10,869 bases of DNA from Synechococcaceae bacterium WB4_1_0192 (GTDB lineage: Bacteria > Cyanobacteriota > Cyanobacteriia > PCC-6307 > Cyanobiaceae): positions 1 to 10,869 of the forward strand of contig RFPK01000044.1 of the NCBI GenBank assembly GCA_009926195.1. Reading direction: 5' to 3'. Position 1 is the stretch's first letter, and each line of letters starts with the position of its first letter. A program made the translations under genes and the position numbers. Below are positions 1-6,237 of the stretch, one piece after another. The notes beneath the pieces are model-generated. The model had not been told where the DNA came from, ran no database searches, and saw nothing but the letters and a program-made list of their open reading frames with translations.

Positions 1-819
1 CTGGCGCTGCAGCGCCAGGGCGTGCAGCAGGGCGAATGGGAACTCGAGCGACTGGGGGAGGAACTGCTGGCCCTGGCGGAACAGCTGCGCAGCGGCAGTC
101 AGCGGCTGGAGCAGCTGCAACGAGAGTTGCCGGATCCCCTGCCCGACATCCCTGACGACGTCCGCGAGGGCGGACTGGAGACCTTGCAGGCGGAGCTGCG
201 CAGCCTGCAGCAGCGCATGGAAGCCCTTGAACCGGTGAACATGCTGGCGCTGCAGGAGCTGGAGCAACTGGAGGGACGCCTGGCGGAGCTGCAGGAACGC
301 CTCGACGTGCTCTGCCAGGAACGTGAAGAACTGCTGCTGCGGATCGAGACGGTGGCCACCCTGCGCCAGGAGGCCTTCATGGAGGCCTTCCAGGCCGTGG
401 ATGGTCACTTCCGTGAGATCTTCGCTGGCCTCTCCGATGGCGAGGGCCGCCTCCAGCTCGAGAACCCCGAGGCACCACTGGAGGGGGGGCTGACGCTGGT
501 GGCCCACCCGAAGGGCAAGGCCGTGCGACGGCTGGCGGCCATGAGCGGCGGTGAGAAGTCGCTCACGGCCCTGAGCTTCCTGTTCGCCCTGCAGCGCTTC
601 CGCCCCTCCCCCTTCTATGCGCTCGATGAGGTGGACAGCTTCCTTGACGGCGTCAACGTGGAGCGGCTGGCGGCTCTGATCGCCCGTCAATCCGATGATG
701 CGCAGTTCATGGTGGTGAGCCACCGCCGACCGATGATCGGCGCAGCCACGCGCACGATCGGCGTCACCCAGGCCCGTGGTGCCCACACCCAGGTGGTGGG
801 ATTACCACCTGCCGCCTGA
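1..819 (+). CDS. smc: Chromosome segregation protein SMC, C-terminal part (5' end outside window)
   Basis: The frame is open from base 1, so the start lies upstream; 272 residues are visible out of a family length of about 1,200. SMC forms the condensin-like ring that organises and segregates the bacterial chromosome. The first ~120 visible residues are Leu/Glu/Gln-rich heptad sequence, the end of the long coiled coil. The C-terminal half of the ABC-type head follows: signature motif MSGGEKS at residues 181-187, Walker B YALDEVD at 206-212 with its catalytic Glu at 210, D-loop LDG from 215, and the switch His in VVSHR at 241. Walker A would be in the N-terminal head, off the window. All the motifs needed are intact, so the gene looks functional. 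It is followed after 34 bp by the PRC-barrel gene on the same strand. The family call is secure from the motif order. Confidence 0.95.
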   Translation: MALQRQGVQQGEWELERLGEELLALAEQLRSGSQRLEQLQRELPDPLPDIPDDVREGGLETLQAELRSLQQRMEALEPVNMLALQELEQLEGRLAELQERLDVLCQEREELLLRIETVATLRQEAFMEAFQAVDGHFREIFAGLSDGEGRLQLENPEAPLEGGLTLVAHPKGKAVRRLAAMSGGEKSLTALSFLFALQRFRPSPFYALDEVDSFLDGVNVERLAALIARQSDDAQFMVVSHRRPMIGAATRTIGVTQARGAHTQVVGLPPAA

Positions 820-853
820 TCGGCTGGCCCGTTCCCTCGGCCACAATGCGCCC

Positions 854-1936
854 ATGACCAGCATCCCCCCCGGCGGCGACCCGAGCGCCGCCCTGGCCGC
901 CACCCCCAGCGATCGCCTCTGGTTGCGTTCGGAGCTGATGGGTACCCAGGTGATCACCCGCGACACCGGCCGCCGGCTTGGCGTGGTCGGTGAGGTGATG
1001 GTGGATGTGGACCGTCGCCAGGTGGTGGCCCTGGGCCTGCGGGACAATCCGCTCACCCGCTTCCTGCCGGGCCTGCCGCGCTGGATGCCCCTGGAGAGCA
1101 TCCGCCAGGTGGGCGACGTGATCCTGGTGGATTCAGCCGATTCCCTGGCTGAGGGATTCAACCCGGATCGCTACTCCAAGGTGATCAACTGCCAGGTGAT
1201 CACCGAAGCCGGTGAGCAACTGGGCCGGGTGCTGGGCTTCAGCTTCGACATCGAGACCGGTGAACTCACCACCCTGGTGATCGGCGCCCTGGGCGTGCCC
1301 CTGCTCGGCGAGGGGGTGCTCAGCACCTGGGAGCTGGCGGTGGAGGAGATCGTGAGCAGCGGTCCCGATCGGATCATCGTCTACGAGGGAGCCGAGGAGA
1401 AGCTCAAACAGCTGGGTACCGGCCTGCTGGAGAAGCTGGGTGTAGGCGGCGCCAGCTGGGAGCAGGAGGAGCGCGAACGCTTCCGCCAGACGATGGTTCC
1501 GGTGGAAAACCAGCTGGCCGCCGGTCAGGCCAGCAGCCAGGAGCAGCAGCGCCGCATCGCCCCCGCCACCAGCCGTCGCCTGGAGGTGGACGACGACTAC
1601 GACTACGTCGAGGTGGAGCCGCGGCGCGAACGGGAGCCCTTGCGCCAGCGCCGTTACCTCGACGAGGAGCGCGGCGAGCGCTACGACGACCGCCTCTACG
1701 ACGACCCGTACCGCAACCAACCCGCGCGCGAGGAACGCTTTGACGAGCGCTTCGATCCACGGGTCGAGGAGCGCGGCTCAGGGCGGCGCCCTGAGCCGGA
1801 GCGCCCGGTGGAACGCCCGGCCCCGCGGGCGCCGGAGCGCCGCTACGTGCGCGATGAAGGTCCTCTGGATGTGGATCCCCTGCCGGAGGAGCGCGGCGGC
1901 GGCCGACGCTCCGATCCCGGCGACGATCCCTGGTGA
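854..1936 (+). CDS. Tandem PRC-barrel domain protein with charged disordered C-terminal tail
   Basis: A 360-residue protein. Two PRC-barrel-like units are visible: about residues 24-97 (RSELMGTQVIT, GEVMVDVDRRQVVALGL) and 106-180 (VINCQVITEAGEQLGRVLGF, FDIETGELTTLVIG). PRC barrels are small beta-barrels, found in photosynthetic reaction centre subunit H, RimM and many proteins of unknown role, that usually mediate protein or ligand contacts. From about residue 200 the protein turns into Arg/Glu/Asp/Pro-rich sequence with a DDDYDYVEVE cluster near 246-255 and no predicted fold. There is no signal peptide or membrane segment, so it is probably cytoplasmic. I chose ATG 854 because the start of the open frame (GTG 776) lies inside smc and gives an unrelated leader; there is no clear Shine-Dalgarno sequence. 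It follows smc by 34 bp and could be co-transcribed. The exact function is unknown. Confidence 0.85.
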   Translation: MTSIPPGGDPSAALAATPSDRLWLRSELMGTQVITRDTGRRLGVVGEVMVDVDRRQVVALGLRDNPLTRFLPGLPRWMPLESIRQVGDVILVDSADSLAEGFNPDRYSKVINCQVITEAGEQLGRVLGFSFDIETGELTTLVIGALGVPLLGEGVLSTWELAVEEIVSSGPDRIIVYEGAEEKLKQLGTGLLEKLGVGGASWEQEERERFRQTMVPVENQLAAGQASSQEQQRRIAPATSRRLEVDDDYDYVEVEPRREREPLRQRRYLDEERGERYDDRLYDDPYRNQPAREERFDERFDPRVEERGSGRRPEPERPVERPAPRAPERRYVRDEGPLDVDPLPEERGGGRRSDPGDDPW

Positions 1937-1954
1937 GCCGCCCAACCGGCAGCC

Positions 1955-2407
1955 TCAACCGGCCGCTTCAGCCTGAAAGTCGAGCGAGGCTGAATTGACG
2001 CAGTAGCGCAGACCGGTCGGCCGCGGGCCATCGGGGAAGACATGACCCAGATGGGCATCGCACTGGGCGCACTTGATCTCGGTGCGCACCATGCCGTGAC
2101 TGCGATCCTCATGGGTGCTGATCGCCCCCGGGCGAGCCCCCTGCCAGAAGCTGGGCCAACCGGTGCCGGACTCGAACTTGGCCTCGGAGCTGAACAGCTC
2201 ACTGCCGCAGCAGACGCAGCGGTAGACGCCCTGGTCCTTGTGGTCCCAGTAGATGCCGGTGAAGGCCCGCTCGGTGCCGCCCAGGCGGGCGATGGCGAAC
2301 TGCTCGGGGGTCAACCTGGCACGCCAGTACTCGGGATCCGCCGACGGCTGCGCGGCGGGCATCTGATCGCAGGAGAGGGGTGCGGCGGGCGTCAGATCGT
2401 CGGCCAT
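1955..2407 (-). CDS. msrB: Peptide-methionine (R)-S-oxide reductase MsrB
   Basis: A 150-residue MsrB, which reduces the R-epimer of methionine sulfoxide in proteins, normally using thioredoxin, and so repairs oxidative damage. The zinc-binding cysteines are C64 and C67 (RCVCCG) and C113 and C116 (CAQC). The FESGTGWPSF motif is at 78-87, the HLGHVF motif at 119-124, and the catalytic Cys is C136 in RYCVNSASLDF. All core residues are present. The first ~25 residues are poorly conserved, and an internal ATG (M16, at 2360-2362) is an alternative start just before the usual YW..LTPEQF opening. It lies 27 bp downstream of the LpxB-like gene on the same strand, suggesting co-transcription, and converges with the PRC-barrel gene. 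The sequence sits comfortably in the cytoplasmic family; no export signal is seen. Confidence 0.95.
   Translation of the reverse strand: MADDLTPAAPLSCDQMPAAQPSADPEYWRARLTPEQFAIARLGGTERAFTGIYWDHKDQGVYRCVCCGSELFSSEAKFESGTGWPSFWQGARPGAISTHEDRSHGMVRTEIKCAQCDAHLGHVFPDGPRPTGLRYCVNSASLDFQAEAAG
1967..1994. terminator. Inverted repeat in the msrB 3' end, possible terminator for the convergent gene
   Basis: Perfect 8-bp arms TTCAGCCT (1967-1974) and AGGCTGAA (1987-1994) are separated by 12 bases. They lie within the last codons of msrB and 30 bp past the stop of the convergent PRC-barrel gene. There is no T-run on either side, so a classical intrinsic terminator is not supported; the arms may simply reflect coding constraint. 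Confidence 0.2.
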
Positions 2408-2434
2408 CGGGCGGATCGCACAGGGGCCGCCAAG

Positions 2435-3817
2435 CTAGGCAGCGCCGCCCCAGGGCGGCGGCAGCACCTCCCGCACCATCGCGGCCAGGGCGGCCACGGC
2501 GCCGGGTTGGCCGCGCAGGCTGCGCAGGTCGTCCTGCATGCCTGCCAGGCGCTCAGGCTGCGCCAGCCAGCCAGCCGCCTCCTCGGCGATCTCCGCCGGC
2601 GTGATCGTTCCAACCCGCTCCGGCACCACCGCCCGACCTGCGGCGATGTTCGGCCAGGCCAGGAAGCCGTGATGGCGCATGCGCCAGGCGGTCATCGCCA
2701 CCCCCAGCAACCAGCGCAGCACCGGCAGGCGAGCCAGCAGCCCCAGGCCGCCATCCCAGGCCTGCATCACGTGGAGATGCTGCATGGGCACAAGGACGAT
2801 CATCGGCAGCCCCAGGGCGCCGAGTTCTGCCGTGTTGGCCCCCACGGTGGTGAGGGCCAACCGACACTGGCTGAGGACGCCATGGGCCGGCTGCCGTTCG
2901 ATCAGCAGGACGCGGGTGCCGGCGGCGGTGCGGAGCTCCGGGCCATCGGGTCCCTGCTCCAGGTGTGGTGGGCCGGCGCTGTAGTGGACGGCGATCGGGT
3001 TGGCCGGGCCGCCGTAGGCCAGGAGCTCTGCGGTGCTGGTGGTGGGTGCCACCGGCAGCAGGAAGCGGCAGCCGGGCCTGAGGGCGGCCAGGCGATCGGC
3101 CGTCTCCAGCAGGAACGGCACGCCCACCTGCAGCTTGGCCCGCTTCGAGCCCGGTAGGAGCGCCAGCCACTCCCCTGGTGGCAGACCCTGATCAGCGCCG
3201 CTGCTCTCGGAGAGATCCGCCATCAGATCGCCGACCACCCGACAGCGGTCGCGCCAGCGGGCGGCCAGGCGATCGGCGGCAGCAGGCCCCATGGCCGCGA
3301 TGCGGTCGTTCCAGCGGGGCCAGCGCGCCACCCATTCGGCATAGGTGATGTGGCGATAGCCGAGCCGGGCCGAAAGCAGCACGGTCCAGAACTGATCACC
3401 ACCCAGGAACACCACCACACCGCGACGCGGCCAGGGCCCATGGCGCTGCGGCCGCAGCAGCAGCCACCAGAACCGCCGCGCCGGCAGAATCCGCGCGAAC
3501 AGCCCCATCGCGGCCGCGACGCGATGCTCGCTGCCGGTGGCATTCGGACAGGGCACCAACACCAGCCGCAGGCTCAGGGGAGACCCCTGTGTCAGGGGCT
3601 GCAGCGGCAGGTCACGGTGGAGGCGCTGCGCCAGGGGCCTCACCCAGGTGGTGAGCTCTCCGGGGCCATTGCAGACGAGGACGATGGTTGCCTGCTCGAG
3701 GGTTGCCTGCTCAGGGGTTGCCTGCTCAGGAGCTACAGGCCTGGATTCCTGAGCAGAAATGTCTTGTGGAGCCATGTCCCGTACAGGGATTCCCGGTTCA
3801 GGCTGCAGCTGCGTCAC
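2435..3817 (-). CDS. Lipid-A-disaccharide synthase-related glycosyltransferase-like protein
   Basis: A 460-residue protein resembling LpxB, the enzyme that joins two acylated glucosamine units in lipid A synthesis. The core shows NGPGEL at 50-55, GGDQFW at 139-144, LLPGSK at 220-225 (LpxB has LLPGSR), TTVGANTAELGALGLPMIV at 323-341 (the nucleotide-sugar-binding half), and PNIAAGRAVVPE at 389-400, matching the LpxB C-terminal PN...VPE motif. Overall similarity is diffuse, so I read it as a cyanobacterial LpxB-related paralogue rather than LpxB itself; donor and acceptor are unknown. The first ~44 residues are an extension with three EQAT repeats. The longest start is GTG 3815-3817, preceded by AAGG at suitable spacing; ATG 3773-3775 (M15) is an alternative. 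It lies between tRNA-Leu (70 bp upstream) and msrB (27 bp downstream), all on the minus strand. Confidence 0.75.
   Translation of the reverse strand: MTQLQPEPGIPVRDMAPQDISAQESRPVAPEQATPEQATLEQATIVLVCNGPGELTTWVRPLAQRLHRDLPLQPLTQGSPLSLRLVLVPCPNATGSEHRVAAAMGLFARILPARRFWWLLLRPQRHGPWPRRGVVVFLGGDQFWTVLLSARLGYRHITYAEWVARWPRWNDRIAAMGPAAADRLAARWRDRCRVVGDLMADLSESSGADQGLPPGEWLALLPGSKRAKLQVGVPFLLETADRLAALRPGCRFLLPVAPTTSTAELLAYGGPANPIAVHYSAGPPHLEQGPDGPELRTAAGTRVLLIERQPAHGVLSQCRLALTTVGANTAELGALGLPMIVLVPMQHLHVMQAWDGGLGLLARLPVLRWLLGVAMTAWRMRHHGFLAWPNIAAGRAVVPERVGTITPAEIAEEAAGWLAQPERLAGMQDDLRSLRGQPGAVAALAAMVREVLPPPWGGAA
3686..3730. repeat. Three tandem 15-bp repeats inside the lpxB-like gene
   Basis: On the plus strand the units are GGTTGCCTGCTCGAG (3686-3700), GGTTGCCTGCTCAGG (3701-3715) and GGTTGCCTGCTCAGG (3716-3730). 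Units two and three are identical and unit one differs at two bases. Each unit is five codons, so copy-number change keeps the reading frame; on the minus strand they encode the repeated EQAT(P/L) motif at residues 31-44 of the LpxB-like protein. Confidence 0.95.
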
Positions 3818-3887
3818 GGGGCCTTGCTGAGCTGTTCGGCAGCGGGTCGGAAGTTGCCAGCAAGAACTGGATGACGTCCGGAGTCAA

Positions 3888-3969
3888 TGCGGATGGCGAG
3901 ACTTGAACTCGCAAGACCGAAGTCACACGCCCCTCAAACGTGCGTGTCTACCAATTCCACCACATCCGC
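3888..3969 (-). tRNA. tRNA-Leu(GAG)
   Basis: The minus strand folds as a class II tRNA of 82 bases. The 7-bp acceptor stem is GCGGATG with CATCCGC and discriminator base A. The D-arm is GTG/CAC around a GAATTGGTAGA loop. The anticodon stem CACGT/GCGTG encloses loop TTGAGGG, giving anticodon GAG at 3933-3935, which reads leucine CUC and CUU codons. A long variable arm has a GAC/GTC stem with TTCG loop. The T-arm is GCGAG-TTCAAGT-CTCGC. The long variable arm and A73 fit leucine. The 3' CCA is not encoded (the bases after A73 are TTG), so the CCA-adding enzyme must supply it. No T-rich terminator is seen before the LpxB-like gene 70 bp downstream. Confidence 0.97.
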
Positions 3970-4037
3970 GTGGTTGAGAGCCTTGCTGATCGGTTGCAGA
4001 CGAGGTCGGCAGAACGATGCAGTGGCCGGAGCTAGAA

Positions 4038-4053
4038 GCCGATCGAAATCGGC
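4038..4053. repeat. Small hairpin in the tRNA-Leu/accC intergenic gap
   Basis: GCCGAT (4038-4043) and ATCGGC (4048-4053) form a perfect 6-bp stem with a CGAA tetraloop. It lies between the divergent tRNA-Leu and accC genes, in a 238-bp stretch that otherwise holds only the accC promoter candidates. There is no T-run, so it is not a standard terminator; its role, if any, is unknown. Confidence 0.3.
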
Positions 4054-4149
4054 GTCACCGCCGCCGGAGCGGGGGCGTGAGGGGTGAAGCGGGTCGCTTC
4101 GTTGAGCAATATACCGATCGCCCGGCCACCAGGCAGGCGGGGGGGCCTG

Positions 4150-4166
4150 ATCAGCGCTGATACAGT
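4150..4166 (+). promoter_or_regulatory. Putative accC promoter with overlapping 12-bp palindrome
   Basis: TGATACAGT at 4158-4166 fits an extended -10 element (TGn followed by TACAGT, which matches four of six TATAAT bases). It ends 41 bp before the accC ATG; no good -35 is seen. The perfect palindrome ATCAGCGCTGAT occupies 4150-4161 and covers the TGn element and the first -10 base, the placement expected for a repressor operator. Both are read directly from the sequence; promoter and operator function are inferred. Confidence 0.4.
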
Positions 4167-4207
4167 CCCACCGGCCTGCCCTGCCGGATTCGCCGGACTG
4201 CCACTGG

Positions 4208-5560
4208 ATGCCCATCGGCAAACTGCTGATCGCCAACCGCGGCGAGATCGCGCTCCGCATCCTGCGCAGCTGCCGCGAGCTCGGCATCCCCACCGTGGCC
4301 GTCTACAGCACGGTGGATCGCAACGCCCTCCACGTGCAGCTGGCCGATGAGGCCGTGTGCATCGGCGATGCGCCCAGCTCCAAGAGCTATCTGAATATCC
4401 CCAACATCCTGGCGGCCGCCACCTCCCGTGGTGCCGACGCGATCCACCCGGGCTACGGCTTCCTGGCGGAGAACGACAAATTCGCCGAGATCTGCGCCGC
4501 CCACGGCATCACCTTCGTGGGCCCCTCGCCGGAGTCGATCCGCTCGATGGGCGACAAATCCACGGCCAAGGCCACGATGCAGAGCGTCGGCGTGCCGACG
4601 ATCCCCGGAAGCGAGGGCCTGCTGGAGAGCGTGGACCAGGCCCGCGCCCTGGCTGCCGAGATGGGCTACCCGGTGATGATCAAGGCCACCGCTGGCGGTG
4701 GTGGTCGTGGCATGCGCCTGGTGCCCTCGGCCGATCAGCTCGACAACCTGTTCAAGGCGGCCCAGGGCGAGGCGGAGGCCGCCTTCGGCAATCCAGGCCT
4801 GTACATGGAGAAATTCATCGACCGGCCCAGGCACGTGGAGGTGCAGGTGCTGGCCGACCGGCACGGCAACGTGGTGCACGTGGGTGAGCGCGACTGCTCG
4901 ATCCAGCGCCGCCACCAGAAGCTGCTGGAGGAGGCCCCGAGCGTGGCGATCAACGCCGACCTGCGCCGCCAGATGGGCAACGCCGCCGTGGCCGCCGCCC
5001 GGACCATCGGCTACGAGGGTGCGGGCACCGTGGAGTTCCTGGTGGATCGCAGCGGCAGCTTCTACTTCATGGAGATGAACACCCGTATCCAGGTGGAGCA
5101 TCCGGTCACGGAGATGGTGACGGGCGTCGACCTGATCGCTGAGCAGCTGCGCATCGCCGGCGGCGAGCCCATCTCCCTGCGCCAGGACGAGATCAAGCTC
5201 ACCGGCCACGCCATCGAGGTACGGATCAACGCCGAGGACCCGCGACAGAACTTCCGGCCGGCCCCCGGCAAGATCACCGGCTGGCTGCCCCCGGGCGGCC
5301 CCGGCGTGCGCTTCGACAGCCACGTCTACACCGGCTATGAGATCCCGCCCTTCTACGACTCCCTGATCGGCAAGCTGATCGTCTGGGGCACCGACCGCGA
5401 CCACGCCCTCAAGCGCCTGCGCCGCGCCCTCTCGGAGTGCGCCGTCACCGGCATTCCCACCACCATCGACTTCCACCTGCAGCTGCTCGACCGGCCCGAG
5501 TTCCAGGCCGGTGACGTGCACACCAAGTTCGTTGAGCAGGAGATGCTGCCCCAGGCCTGA
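4208..5560 (+). CDS. accC: Acetyl-CoA carboxylase, biotin carboxylase subunit
   Basis: A 450-residue protein, close to the ~449 of E. coli AccC. It carboxylates biotin on the carrier protein AccB using ATP and bicarbonate, the first half of the reaction making malonyl-CoA for fatty acid synthesis. The N-terminal domain opens KLLIANRGEIALRI (5-18). The ATP-grasp domain shows K117, K159 and the glycine-rich loop GGGGRGMR at 163-170, then ERDCSIQRRHQKLLEEAPS, and the catalytic/metal segment MEMNTRIQVEH with E289, N291, R293 and E297. The C-terminal biotin carboxylase domain follows (EVRINAEDP). There is no biotinyl domain, as expected for the separate-subunit bacterial enzyme. ATG 4208 fits the family N-terminus; no clear Shine-Dalgarno sequence precedes it. 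It stands alone on its strand and converges with the YggT gene. Confidence 0.98.
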   Translation: MPIGKLLIANRGEIALRILRSCRELGIPTVAVYSTVDRNALHVQLADEAVCIGDAPSSKSYLNIPNILAAATSRGADAIHPGYGFLAENDKFAEICAAHGITFVGPSPESIRSMGDKSTAKATMQSVGVPTIPGSEGLLESVDQARALAAEMGYPVMIKATAGGGGRGMRLVPSADQLDNLFKAAQGEAEAAFGNPGLYMEKFIDRPRHVEVQVLADRHGNVVHVGERDCSIQRRHQKLLEEAPSVAINADLRRQMGNAAVAAARTIGYEGAGTVEFLVDRSGSFYFMEMNTRIQVEHPVTEMVTGVDLIAEQLRIAGGEPISLRQDEIKLTGHAIEVRINAEDPRQNFRPAPGKITGWLPPGGPGVRFDSHVYTGYEIPPFYDSLIGKLIVWGTDRDHALKRLRRALSECAVTGIPTTIDFHLQLLDRPEFQAGDVHTKFVEQEMLPQA

Positions 5561-5622
5561 AGCACTGGGCCAAGCCTGAAGCAAGGGAGCGGGGCCGAAG
5601 CGTTCAGGCCGCCAGTTCAGGC
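5554..5622. terminator. Nested inverted repeats between convergent accC and the YggT gene
   Basis: GCCTGAA occurs at 5555-5561 (over the accC stop) and 5574-5580; its complement TTCAGGC occurs at 5603-5609 and 5616-5622 (over the YggT-gene stop). The outer pair extends to 8 bp, GGCCTGAA (5554-5561) with TTCAGGCC (5603-5610). The symmetric arrangement between two gene ends suits a bidirectional terminator, but no T-run follows and the loops are long, so this is tentative. Confidence 0.35.
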
Positions 5623-5991
5623 GGGCAGAACACTGGCGTGGAGCATCATCTGAGTGACCAGTCCCTGCTGACCCACCAGGATCTCGCGCACCAGGCTGAT
5701 CAGACCCACCCAGATCACGGGAGTCACATCAACGCCGCCGATCGGGGCCACCAGCCGGCGGGTCGGCGCCAGCAGCGGTTCGGTGGGGATCGCCACCAGC
5801 CGCATGGCACCCTTGCTCAGATCCACCTGCGGATACCAGGTGAGCACGATCCGGAACAGGAACAGCAGCGTCCAGGCCGCCAACAACAGGCCCAGCAGCA
5901 GATGCGCGGCCGGCAGCACCTGGCGCAGGAGATCCGGCAGCGCATCAGGTGCGGCGACAGCCAGGGTGTCGCCGACTGCGGGTCCCGTCAC
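5617..5991 (-). CDS. YggT family (Ycf19-like) membrane protein
   Basis: A 124-residue membrane protein with two hydrophobic segments, about residues 27-50 and 91-108. The YggT/Ycf19 signature is clear: RIVLTWYP at 47-54, TEPLLAPTRRLVAPIGG at 70-86, then VDVTPVIW at 87-94. In chloroplasts and cyanobacteria members of this family are linked to thylakoid functions such as assembly of the extra c-type haem of cytochrome b6 (CCB3) and nucleoid distribution; in other bacteria the family has been tied to osmotic tolerance and cell division neighbourhoods. I cannot tell which applies. The only start in reach is GTG 5989-5991, as the next methionines are near the C-terminus. It is divergent from psbX (77 bp between starts) and convergent with accC. 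Confidence 0.9.
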   Translation of the reverse strand: MTGPAVGDTLAVAAPDALPDLLRQVLPAAHLLLGLLLAAWTLLFLFRIVLTWYPQVDLSKGAMRLVAIPTEPLLAPTRRLVAPIGGVDVTPVIWVGLISLVREILVGQQGLVTQMMLHASVLPA

Positions 5992-6040
5992 AAAGCTCTA
6001 AGCAGCAGCGATCCGATCGTAGGAAGTCGCCATCGCTGCC

Positions 6041-6046
6041 TAGGAT
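6041..6046 (+). promoter_or_regulatory. Candidate -10 element of psbX
   Basis: TAGGAT (four of six matches to TATAAT) lies 22 bp before the psbX ATG in the 77-bp divergent gap. No convincing -35 is present at 16-18 bp spacing. This is a weak, sequence-only call. Confidence 0.3.
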
Positions 6047-6068
6047 CGCGCCCGGATTCGGCCGTGCC

Positions 6069-6191
6069 ATGACCTCCTCCCTGTCCAATTTCCTGAGCAG
6101 CATCCTCTGGGGCGCCGTGATCGTGGTGATCCCCATCAGCGTGGCCCTGTTCTTCATCAGCCAGAACGACCGCGTCGACCGCAAGCTCTGA
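6069..6191 (+). CDS. psbX: Photosystem II protein X
   Basis: A 40-residue single-span thylakoid protein, the usual size for cyanobacterial PsbX. It begins MTSSLSNFLSSILWGAVIVV, continues through a hydrophobic helix (about residues 12-31), and ends SQNDRVDRKL; the short Ser-rich N-terminus, single helix and SQ.DRV stromal tail are typical of the family. PsbX sits at the edge of photosystem II near cytochrome b559 and influences the plastoquinone (QB) site. ATG 6069 is the only sensible start. It leads a plus-strand run with ycf66 46 bp downstream. The ~120-bp length makes this gene easy to miss. Confidence 0.95.
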   Translation: MTSSLSNFLSSILWGAVIVVIPISVALFFISQNDRVDRKL

Positions 6192-6209
6192 GTCCTTCCA
6201 CGGGGTCCC

Positions 6210-6215
6210 TACAGT
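6210..6215 (+). promoter_or_regulatory. Candidate -10 element of ycf66
   Basis: TACAGT lies 22 bp before the ycf66 GTG, the same hexamer and the same distance to the start as the psbX candidate, and the same hexamer as in front of accC. There is no good -35. It would give ycf66 and the lipoproteins a promoter separate from psbX. Confidence 0.3.
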
Positions 6216-6237
6216 GGGGGCCCAGGGTTCCTGATCC

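Noticed and set aside
776..853. Upstream GTG start for the PRC-barrel gene
   Set aside because: It would overlap smc by 44 bases and add a 26-residue leader unlike the family; ATG 854 is a better start.
2042..3157. 371-codon plus-strand frame over msrB and the lpxB-like gene
   Set aside because: It overlaps two genes with family motifs in the opposite direction and shows no domain of its own.
4151..5584. 477-codon open frame antisense to accC
   Set aside because: It lies across a clear accC gene. Its His/Val/Gly/Ala-rich product has no recognisable domain and mirrors the third-position GC bias of accC, so it is a shadow frame.
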